NCBI GenBank assembly: GCA_965370805.1
Contig: CBDUVZ010000069.1
Location: 1-15,537 of the forward strand
Direction: 5' to 3'
Source: CBDUVZ01 sp965370805
GTDB lineage: Bacteria > Hydrothermota > Tepidihabitantia > Tepidihabitantales > Tepidihabitantaceae
DNA length: 15,537 bases
Positions 7,115 through 13,445 of this stretch are shown here, one piece after another. The translations under genes and the position numbers were made by a program. Within the stretch, counting starts at the first letter, position 1. Each line of letters starts with the position of its first letter. Under the pieces are notes generated by a model, which was not told where the DNA came from, made no database searches, and saw only the letters and a list, made by a program, of their open reading frames with translations.

Positions 7115-8671
7115 CTATTGCGTCAGCACGAGCTTTTCTGTTTCCATCCGGGCCGGAGAGCGGACCAGGAGCCGGGCGAAATAGATGCCGGCAGGTAGCG
7201 TCGCGGTATCAGTCGAACCCCGGGCGTGCAATTCCGCTTCATGGGTTCCGGGTCCTTTGACGCAGTTGGCAATGGTTGCCACGACCCTGCCGCCGGCGTC
7301 GTGGATGGTCAATGTGACTTCGCTTGCCGTGGACAGGTGATAGCGTATGCGGGTGGACCGGGCGAACGGGTTGGGGTAGACGTGGTCCAGGCCGCAGGCA
7401 ACCGGGATCTTGGTCGGTTCCTGCTGGATGCCGAGGTAGTCGGGCCCGTATTTCAGCGCGTTGGTGGTCTGGGAGCCGCAGTTGTACTGCCAGACTACCT
7501 GTCCGTCGGAGGTGACTTCGAGCAGGCGGCCGCTCGTGCCCTCGCAGGCGAGCGTGTTCCCGTTCGGGAGCCGGTGCGCGCCGGACAGGTGGTTGGAGTA
7601 GAACGTGCCGGGGTCGGAGTAGCTCCACACCGGCTCAGGGGGACCGAACGCGGAGTCGGGCGCGATCTGGTAAAGACCATTGGAATCGACCGGCGGGACT
7701 ATTTCGTCGACGCTGGAGTAGTCGTTCTCACTCCCGGGCCGGTCCCCGTTGTTGAAGGAGATGATATTGCCCTCGCCCGGCAGGCCGGGGTCGATCCAGT
7801 TGACGCCGTGGACCACGAAGAAGTGCTGGTCTTCGGAATCGCCGCGGCCGTAGTTCTGCGGGTTGCCCCACCGGTACAGGATGTCGCCGCCCATGCCGCT
7901 GTTCCCGCCCGAATGACCGGCCGCCTCTTCGGTCGTGGTGCTGTGGTCAATGATGAGGATCTCGTGCAGGTGGTGGGAGCTGAACACGATCTGGTCCAGT
8001 TCTTCATTGTAGTCAATGGCGTTGGCGTGAATCCAGTCAGCGGACGGAGGGGGCGGGCTTCCTTCTTCGCCCAGGAAGCCGAGGTTGATGTCGATCAGTT
8101 CCGGGTGCTCGGCGATGACACCGTGGTTGGGTTTGCCCGGGTCCACGTCCTGGATCAGGTGGTCCCATGCATACCATTCCCAGATCAGGCTGTCGGTTTC
8201 AGGGTCGTACTCCACGATTTCGGTCGGCCACATCTCGTCGTAGATGCTCACCCGGCCCATGGCTACGGCTTCGGCCCGGGTCTTGCGCTGCCAGGCAATC
8301 AGGAGCACGCTGCCGCCCGGCATCGGCTGGATGTCGTGATGCTGCTGGCGGTTCGCCTCGGAATGCGTGTAGCTCCAGATCGGGTTCCCGGCCCAGTCGA
8401 CCCTCTCAATCAGGCCGCCGGTGCCGCCGCCCCGCATCGGGGGATTCGGCACCTTGGCCGGGCGGACCAGTGTGCTGTCCTTGAGCAGGTACGGTACGCT
8501 TGAGGTCGTATACGAGAACTGCCAGGTGTTGATTGTGCTGCCGCTGTTGGTAATCAGCCGGGACGTCCGGCTGTTCATCGGGTTGTAGAGCGTGTACCCC
8601 TCGTACGGCTGGGCGTGTGTTGTCACACACACCAGCAGCAGGAGCAGTCCGGCCGCGACTCCGTATCTCAT
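7115..8671 (-). CDS. Aryl-sulfotransferase-like (ASST) secreted propeller
   Basis: The protein has 518 residues from ATG 8671, which has a strong AGGAGG site four bases upstream; an upstream ATG at 8704 lacks one. It has a signal peptide (about 1-20). A propeller follows with family signatures: 'HHDIQPMPGG', 'DWIHANAIDYN', 'IVFSSHHLHEILIID', 'ILYRWGNP', 'HGVNWID', 'SGAHRLPNGNTL'. The conserved histidines match the bacterial arylsulfate sulfotransferase family, which transfers sulfate between phenols outside the cytoplasm. Many family members from this group of bacteria have untested activity. The C-terminal 90 residues are a sorting domain ('YPNPFARSTRIRYHLS', 'PAGIYFARLLVRS'). The gap from CotH is 45 bp. 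It probably acts at the surface, and its substrate is unknown. Confidence 0.85.
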   Translation of the reverse strand: MRYGVAAGLLLLLVCVTTHAQPYEGYTLYNPMNSRTSRLITNSGSTINTWQFSYTTSSVPYLLKDSTLVRPAKVPNPPMRGGGTGGLIERVDWAGNPIWSYTHSEANRQQHHDIQPMPGGSVLLIAWQRKTRAEAVAMGRVSIYDEMWPTEIVEYDPETDSLIWEWYAWDHLIQDVDPGKPNHGVIAEHPELIDINLGFLGEEGSPPPPSADWIHANAIDYNEELDQIVFSSHHLHEILIIDHSTTTEEAAGHSGGNSGMGGDILYRWGNPQNYGRGDSEDQHFFVVHGVNWIDPGLPGEGNIISFNNGDRPGSENDYSSVDEIVPPVDSNGLYQIAPDSAFGPPEPVWSYSDPGTFYSNHLSGAHRLPNGNTLACEGTSGRLLEVTSDGQVVWQYNCGSQTTNALKYGPDYLGIQQEPTKIPVACGLDHVYPNPFARSTRIRYHLSTASEVTLTIHDAGGRVVATIANCVKGPGTHEAELHARGSTDTATLPAGIYFARLLVRSPARMETEKLVLTQ

Positions 8672-8716
8672 CGGTCCTCCTGAATCGGCTTGTATTCTCA
8701 ACATGTCAATCCGTTT

Positions 8717-11002
8717 CTATCTTGCCAGTACCAGTTTCGTTGTCTGTTTCCAGGTGGTGCCGGTGGACCGCACCAGGAGCCGGGCGAAGTAGATGCCTTC
8801 GGCCAGGCCCGGGGTCGCGAACGCGGCCGCGTGGGTTCCCGGGTTGTGCTCGCCGTCCGCGAGCGTGACGACCAGTCGGCCGGTGGCGTCGTAGACCGTG
8901 AGGGACACGTGGGCCCGGGCGGGCAGGAGCCAGGAGATGCAGGTCGAGTGGTTGAACGGGTTCGGGGCGACGCGCTCGAACCGGGGGGCGGAGACCGTTT
9001 CCGCCGGGCGTTCCGCGACGCCGATGCCGCTGTCGTTCTCGGCGTCGAACGTCGGGGTCATGGGAATGAACGGGCCGGTCCCGTTCGGGTACCGACCGAT
9101 GCTGATGTCAGGTGTCTGCTGGCCGAATACCACGCGGTCAATCACGGTGCGGTCCGGGGCCGACAGGACCAGCATCTCGCCGGACCCGGACAGCTTGAAC
9201 CCGGCGTGGAGCCCGGGCTGGCCGAGGTCGTTATCGGCCCAGACGATTACGTATCCGCCCGGAGGGATTGACACGTTCGGGAACGTCCACTTGTCCAGTT
9301 CGGTCGAGTCGTCGGTCAGATGATATCCGGAGAGCGATACCGATGCGCCCGAGTTGTTGTGCAGCTCGATCCAGTCGTCGTACTGGCCGTTCGGGTCCGG
9401 GGCCGTGGTGTCGTTGATGGCCAGGAACTCGTTGATTGCCACGTCCCCGGATACGGGCAGGACGTGGTATTCGTACTCGGCGCGCAGGGGAGAGAAGGCA
9501 CCGGCGTCGGCGTTCTCGGCGTAGACGTAGTAGTGAACGTCACCGGCCCGGACCCGGACCGTGACCGCGTATTCACCGTCACCGGCGGCCCCGTCGTTGT
9601 GCTCGCCGTCGTCGTGCATCCGGACCTTGTGGAACCGGGTGGCTGTAGTCTGCCGAAAGCCGAGCAGAACCGAGTCCGCGTCGGCCACCACGGCCGAGAA
9701 CCGGACGTCGGAGTTCGGGGCTACGGTTCCGGGCGTATGGGACACGTCCGAGATTGCGGGCGCGTTTGCCAGGAACTCGGGAAGGCCGGACAGGTACGCG
9801 ACCCGGGTGTTCATCAACTGGGTCAGCCCGACGATGGCCAGCGGGCCGGAGCCGACCGAGCGGTTGACGTTGTTCAGGAAATCGTTGTACGTGTAGAACT
9901 TGTGCGGGTCGGCCTGCACGTGCGTGTCGATGATGTCCTGGAGTTCCGTGGCCCGGTCCGTGTACCAGTTGCTCGTGAACACGTCGTCGATCATGGTCTT
10001 CATGTGGGCGACGTACATCCGGCGGAAGCGCGGGTCTGCGAAGACGACGCTGCAGATCGGGTAGTCCGGGTCGGCCGAGTTCAGGAACGGGTCGAGCCGC
10101 TGCATCTGGGTCACGCTCAACTGCCCGGAACCGTGCAGGTCCCGGAACCCGCCAAAGGTCTCGTTCAGGTCCCAGATAATCGGGTTGAACCGACCCGAGG
10201 CGTCCTTGTACAGGTAGTAGTTCTGGGGCATGTTGATCGGCGCGTCGAGGCTGACCAGCAGGACGTCGAACGCGAGGAACCACAGGTGGCGGTCCAGGTT
10301 CAGGACTTCCTCGATTGCGCCCGGGCTGTTGTTGAACGTGTCGAGGAACGCGATCAGTTCGTTCCAGCCCGAGTCCGATTCGAGCTTGTAGTAGTCGAGG
10401 TACGGGGCCATATCCGGGCCGTAGTACTTCCAGCCGGCCATCTGCGTGTGCTGCGTCATTTCACCCTTGAACCGGGCGTTTTCGTCGCAGCGGAAATGGG
10501 TGCGCATGTAGAGCTTGTCCACGTTCTGGACGCTGGTGTACAAGCCGATAAGGTCGCCGTTGACCGAGACGTCGGCGTAGTTGGCCTTGCTTCCGGGCAT
10601 GTACTTGCGGGCGATTTCGTAGCTCAGGGCTTCGCGGACGAAGCTCGGGTCTTTGAACACGTTGGCCAGCTTCAGGGTGCCGTATCCGTCGATGAGCTGG
10701 TCCTCAATGGTGTAGTCGAGCTTGACGTTGAACGGGTTCTTGACCCGGGTGGGGTTGTACGAGCTGTTGCCTTTGTATCGCACCCCGACGCTGTCGAACC
10801 TGGTCCCGTTGATTGTGACCGTGCCGAGGAGGCGTTCCTCGTTGCCTTCGGCGTACAGGCTGTCGAGGATTTCGTCCCAGTTCGGCTCAGCGAAAGCAAT
10901 CTCAATCGTGTTGACCGTCTCGATGTCGTAGAAACTATGGCCCGGCGCGGTGCTGAACAACACGGCCAGGACCACGGCACTCGACACCAGACCGGCTTTC
11001 AT
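8717..11002 (-). CDS. Secreted CotH kinase with LTD and sorting domain
   Basis: The protein has 761 residues from ATG 11002; ATG 11017 also works. The signal peptide is residues 1-23. The CotH kinase-like domain (about 25-410) shows 'VRYKGNSSY' (K77), 'LKLANVFKDPSFVREALSYE' (110-129), 'INMPQNYYLY' and 'PIIWDLNETF' with a likely metal-binding D278. An Ig-like segment follows, then a lamin-tail domain ('INEFLAIND', 'DDWIELHNN', 'VIVWADND') at about 530-665, and the sorting domain at about 675-761. CotH proteins are atypical kinases; the spore-coat CotH phosphorylates serines of coat proteins. Here the enzyme would act outside the inner membrane, where ATP supply is an open question. No ribosome site precedes either start, and the upstream repeat reaches the start region. 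Confidence 0.9.
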   Translation of the reverse strand: MKAGLVSSAVVLAVLFSTAPGHSFYDIETVNTIEIAFAEPNWDEILDSLYAEGNEERLLGTVTINGTRFDSVGVRYKGNSSYNPTRVKNPFNVKLDYTIEDQLIDGYGTLKLANVFKDPSFVREALSYEIARKYMPGSKANYADVSVNGDLIGLYTSVQNVDKLYMRTHFRCDENARFKGEMTQHTQMAGWKYYGPDMAPYLDYYKLESDSGWNELIAFLDTFNNSPGAIEEVLNLDRHLWFLAFDVLLVSLDAPINMPQNYYLYKDASGRFNPIIWDLNETFGGFRDLHGSGQLSVTQMQRLDPFLNSADPDYPICSVVFADPRFRRMYVAHMKTMIDDVFTSNWYTDRATELQDIIDTHVQADPHKFYTYNDFLNNVNRSVGSGPLAIVGLTQLMNTRVAYLSGLPEFLANAPAISDVSHTPGTVAPNSDVRFSAVVADADSVLLGFRQTTATRFHKVRMHDDGEHNDGAAGDGEYAVTVRVRAGDVHYYVYAENADAGAFSPLRAEYEYHVLPVSGDVAINEFLAINDTTAPDPNGQYDDWIELHNNSGASVSLSGYHLTDDSTELDKWTFPNVSIPPGGYVIVWADNDLGQPGLHAGFKLSGSGEMLVLSAPDRTVIDRVVFGQQTPDISIGRYPNGTGPFIPMTPTFDAENDSGIGVAERPAETVSAPRFERVAPNPFNHSTCISWLLPARAHVSLTVYDATGRLVVTLADGEHNPGTHAAAFATPGLAEGIYFARLLVRSTGTTWKQTTKLVLAR

Positions 11003-11012
11003 CCTTGGCGTT

Positions 11013-11091
11013 GTCATTGCGAGGAACGGAGTGACGAAGCAATCTTCTGCCACGCCGCAACGGAAGATTGCCACGCTTCGCTCGCAATGAC
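11013..11091. repeat. MITE/REP-like palindromic element (GTCATTGCGAG)
   Basis: This 79-bp element has perfect 11-bp terminal inverted repeats (GTCATTGCGAG at 11013-11023, CTCGCAATGAC at 11081-11091). It also has an inner 9-bp stem (GCAATCTTC 11039-11047, GAAGATTGC 11063-11071). It belongs to a repeat type I recognise from many unrelated bacterial genomes. It has no transposase and lies between the LTD and CotH genes, so it is transcribed as a long hairpin. Its left end supplies an ATG (11017) in frame with CotH. Confidence 0.85.
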
Positions 11092-11111
11092 CGGGGCCTG
11101 GCGGTTTTGCC

Positions 11112-11146
11112 TTCTACCTTCTGCATTCTGACTTCTGACTTCTGTT
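11112..11146. repeat. Heptamer tandem repeat (TTCTGAC type)
   Basis: Five consecutive 7-bp units are visible: TTCTACC, TTCTGCA, TTCTGAC, TTCTGAC and TTCTGTT. They lie between the LTD lipoprotein stop and the palindromic element. Confidence 0.75.
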
Positions 11147-11158
11147 CTCATCTTCGTC

Positions 11159-12205
11159 CTATTCCGTCTCCCCGACCGAGTCGGTCCGGTCTTCGGCCTG
11201 ATTCGGGGCGCCCGGGGTCGGGGTCGGAAACGACTGCCAGTCGTCCTGTCCGTCAGGATACCGTCCATGGGAAGTGTCGGTTCGCTGGGGGCCGAAGCTG
11301 GTGGTGTCGATGGCGAAGCTGCCCAGGCTGTCGATGTCGAAGAGCCCCAATTGCTCGCCCGAACCCGCACTCAGGTTGAACCCGGCGTGCAGCGGTCCCT
11401 CGGACTCTTCGTTGTCGGCCCAGACGAGCAGGAACCCGTGCGCGGAGATGCTGGTGTCCGGGAAGGCCCACTTCGCCGGAGCCGATAGGTTGTCGGTGAG
11501 GTACATGCCGGAAAGGCCGATGGCGGTTTCCCCGGCATTGTACAGCTCAATCCAGTCGTCGTAGTCGCCTTCTTCGTCGGCGAGCACTGAGCCGTTGGAC
11601 GCCAGGAACTCGTTGATGAAGAGGACGCCGGTGAGCGGCGATGCACCGGTTACGTTTGCTGTCCCCGGCGTCGGGACCGGAAGCAGGTGCCAGTCGCTGC
11701 CGCCGTCCGGAAGACGGCCGTACGAGATATCCGCCTGCTGCGGGCCATAGCTCAGCGTGTCCACGACGAGAGTGCGGAGGGCGTCGGTGTAGTAAAGCCC
11801 GAGGTGCTCGCCGGACCCCGCGTTCAGCCTGAACCCGGCGTGGAGCGGGCCTTCGCCTTCTTCGTTATCGGCCCAGACGAGCAGGTATCCGTGCGCGGGA
11901 ATCGTGGTGTCCGGCAGCCACCACTTGTTCGGAACCAGCAGGTCGTCGGTCAGGCAGATTCCGTGCAGGTCGATGGCGGTTTCCCCGGCGTTGTACAGTT
12001 CAATCCAGTCGTCGTAGTCGCCGTGCTCGTCGGCCAGCCCGGAGTTGTTCGACGCCAGGAACTCGTTGATGAAGAGAATACCCTTGAGCGGGGACTCCCC
12101 GTCGGCCGGATTGGCGGTGCACCCGCCGGCAACGGCCAGGACACCCGCGGTGAGCAGTGTTGCCAATCTGCACTTTGCATTCTGCACTCTGCATTTTGAC
12201 TTCAT
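11159..12205 (-). CDS. Lipoprotein with two lamin-tail domains
   Basis: The protein has 348 residues. A basic N-terminus and hydrophobic stretch end in a probable lipobox (AGG-C29, with Ala instead of Leu at -3), so it is likely lipid-anchored in the envelope. Two LTDs follow, at about 40-175 and 190-325, each with 'INEFLASN', 'GDYDDWIELYNAGETAI', 'LTD', 'HG.LLVWADNE' and 'AGSGE.LGL'. They repeat at exactly 151 residues. LTDs are beta-sandwiches used in binding or surface assembly. There is no sorting domain. The ribosome site AGGAG is about 10 bp upstream, and the gap from the porin is 18 bp. The first 15 codons are encoded by heptamer repeats. The same domain occurs in the next gene, CotH, so the two may interact. 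No enzymatic role is expected. Confidence 0.85.
   Translation of the reverse strand: MKSKCRVQNAKCRLATLLTAGVLAVAGGCTANPADGESPLKGILFINEFLASNNSGLADEHGDYDDWIELYNAGETAIDLHGICLTDDLLVPNKWWLPDTTIPAHGYLLVWADNEEGEGPLHAGFRLNAGSGEHLGLYYTDALRTLVVDTLSYGPQQADISYGRLPDGGSDWHLLPVPTPGTANVTGASPLTGVLFINEFLASNGSVLADEEGDYDDWIELYNAGETAIGLSGMYLTDNLSAPAKWAFPDTSISAHGFLLVWADNEESEGPLHAGFNLSAGSGEQLGLFDIDSLGSFAIDTTSFGPQRTDTSHGRYPDGQDDWQSFPTPTPGAPNQAEDRTDSVGETE
11548..12065. repeat. Internal 453-bp tandem duplication in the LTD gene
   Basis: Blocks at 12001, 12051 and 11971 recur 453 bp lower, at 11548, 11598 and 11518, in the same frame and without a length change. Examples are the run beginning CAATCCAGTCGTCGTAG and the block GACGCCAGGAACTCGTTGAT. 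This indicates a fairly recent duplication of the LTD coding unit. Confidence 0.75.
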
Positions 12206-12207
12206 TC
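12166..12207. repeat. Heptamer tandem repeat (TTCTGCA type) in the LTD signal region
   Basis: Units ATCTGCA, CTTTGCA, TTCTGCA, CTCTGCA, TTTTGAC and TTCATTC follow one another. They encode the first residues of the LTD lipoprotein, so the repeat has been recruited as coding sequence or sits at an alternative start. Confidence 0.7.
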
Positions 12208-12223
12208 GGCAATATCTCCTGTT

Positions 12224-13198
12224 CTACAATCTCACCCGGGCCTGGACAATGACCGCCCGGTAGCCCGTCCGTTCCGGCCCGAGGTCGGTCAGCAATCCTG
12301 CCAGCAGGTGGACCTTCCGGTGCAGGTGCCAGTCCAGGTTGCAGGTCAGCACCCTCACGTAGTCGTCGGGTTCCTGCAGGTCCGGGTGCAGTTGCTCGTA
12401 CCTGACACCGGGCTCAAACGCGCCCAGCCGGTAAAAGCCGACCAGTTGCCAGCCGAGCATGGTCATATCCGGGGTGCGGTTCCCGAGCAGCATCTCGCCT
12501 TCGATAGTGGTTTTGCCAAGCTCGCACGAGAAGTCCAGCCCGTGCGCGAGCATTGCACTGCCGGTGGCCGAATCGGTGTGCTGGGTCGCGTTGACGCCGA
12601 TGGACAGGCCCGGAACCGGCGCGACAACTATCCTTTCGGTGAACTGCTTGGCGTTGTCGTAGTCCGCGAATGCGTCGCCCGCGCCGTTGAACACGCCGAC
12701 CGCGTACCCGACCGGGACCCGCCACGCCAGGTCGCCGGTGGCCATGACCCCGACGTCTCTTCCCAGATACCCGCAGTCCTCGAACACGTCATTCGTTTCC
12801 CCGCGCTCGACCAGCGGCAGCCGGGACGCAGGACGGAGTTCCTCCCGGCTGAACGGCATCTTGTGCCGGCCGGCAATCAGCCGGAGCGCCCGACCTGCCC
12901 GGTACTCGACGTACACGTCCTTGACCGCGGGGTTGAGTTCGTCGCAGCCCAGTTCCACCGCGCCGAGAACGTTCTCCACCGGCGCGTACCGGAACTTGAC
13001 CCGGCCCCGCCTGATACTGAAGCCGTGGTTTGGAAACGCGCCCTCGCGGAAGTCGAACTTCCACTGCACGTGGACGTAGCCTCTCACCGAGAGCTTGTCG
13101 GGCAGGCTCTTCCTGGTTCCTGCGGCCCAAGCAATGAGCGGCAGGGAAATCAGCAGGGCGGCAACCGCTGTCCGATTGACCTGAACCACCCGATTCAC
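12224..13198 (-). CDS. OprO/OprP-like phosphate-selective porin
   Basis: This 324-residue outer-membrane beta-barrel has a signal peptide (about 1-26, 'ALLISLPLIAWA'). Barrel strands include 'VRGYVHVQWKFDFRE', 'FSIRRGRVKFRYAPVENVLG', 'VKDVYVEYR', 'LIAGRHKMPFSREEL', 'GVMATGD' and 'AVGVFNGAGD'. These are hallmarks of the porin O/P family, known for phosphate and polyphosphate uptake. It is shorter than the roughly 400-residue Pseudomonas members. The C-terminus ends in Leu rather than the usual aromatic residue. The start is GTG at 13198. It is the first gene of the cluster and lies below a perfect sigma-54 promoter. Phosphate specificity is a family expectation; anion selectivity cannot be read from the sequence. 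Confidence 0.85.
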   Translation of the reverse strand: MNRVVQVNRTAVAALLISLPLIAWAAGTRKSLPDKLSVRGYVHVQWKFDFREGAFPNHGFSIRRGRVKFRYAPVENVLGAVELGCDELNPAVKDVYVEYRAGRALRLIAGRHKMPFSREELRPASRLPLVERGETNDVFEDCGYLGRDVGVMATGDLAWRVPVGYAVGVFNGAGDAFADYDNAKQFTERIVVAPVPGLSIGVNATQHTDSATGSAMLAHGLDFSCELGKTTIEGEMLLGNRTPDMTMLGWQLVGFYRLGAFEPGVRYEQLHPDLQEPDDYVRVLTCNLDWHLHRKVHLLAGLLTDLGPERTGYRAVIVQARVRL

Positions 13199-13221
13199 AC
13201 CTGAGTCCCTTTCATGGTCAG

Positions 13222-13249
13222 ATTCTAGCCTTTCATTCTGTGTTCACAA
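13222..13249 (-). promoter_or_regulatory. Proximal sigma-70-like promoter of the porin
   Basis: On the minus strand TTGTGA (13249-13244), 16 bp, and TAGAAT (13227-13222) would start transcription near 13215, about 17 nt before the GTG. The match is moderate. Confidence 0.4.
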
Positions 13250-13331
13250 TGCCTGCGCCGGCACGCGACTCGGGGACATAGACACAGGACTCGTCGTTTC
13301 CCGGCGGTTGGCGAATCATCTTCCCTGCCGG

Positions 13332-13347
13332 TGCAACCGCCGTGCCA
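13332..13347 (-). promoter_or_regulatory. Sigma-54 (RpoN) promoter of the envelope cluster
   Basis: On the minus strand the sequence is TGGCACG (13347-13341), GCGG, TTGCA (13336-13332). It matches every fixed position of the sigma-54 consensus. The transcript would start near 13321, giving a leader of about 123 nt before the porin. This places the porin-to-DUF4956 cluster under an activator-dependent sigma factor. Confidence 0.75.
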
Positions 13348-13387
13348 ATGGGTAAGTGTCCGAGAATTCTGTGGTTAGCAATCCGGT

Positions 13388-13416
13388 ATTATACCCATCC
13401 CGCCCGGACAAGTCCA
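13388..13416 (-). promoter_or_regulatory. Distal sigma-70-like promoter of the porin cluster
   Basis: On the minus strand TGGACT (13416-13411), 17 bp, and a perfect TATAAT (13393-13388) would start transcription near 13381, upstream of the sigma-54 site. The -10 is strong and the -35 has four of six matches. Confidence 0.4.
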
Positions 13417-13445
13417 TGGCTGTCCCTTCCGGTGCAGCCACGGCG

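Larger units (their letters stand above)
13199..13445. other. Regulatory region upstream of the porin cluster
   Basis: This gap separates the propeller gene from the porin. It contains a sigma-54 promoter (13332-13347), two sigma-70-like promoters (13222-13249 and 13388-13416) and a 28-codon minus-strand ORF (13233-13319). The ORF starts 2 bp after the expected sigma-54 transcript start. I see no terminator for the upstream gene. Confidence 0.55.

Noticed and set aside
8672..8716. A perfect TTGACA on the minus strand between CotH and the ASST-like gene
   Set aside because: No acceptable -10 box lies 15-19 bp downstream, and the genes are close enough to be cotranscribed.
9320..11131. Plus-strand 603-codon open frame opposite the CotH gene
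   Set aside because: The GC-rich antisense frame mirrors CotH codons and shows no domain or ribosome site.
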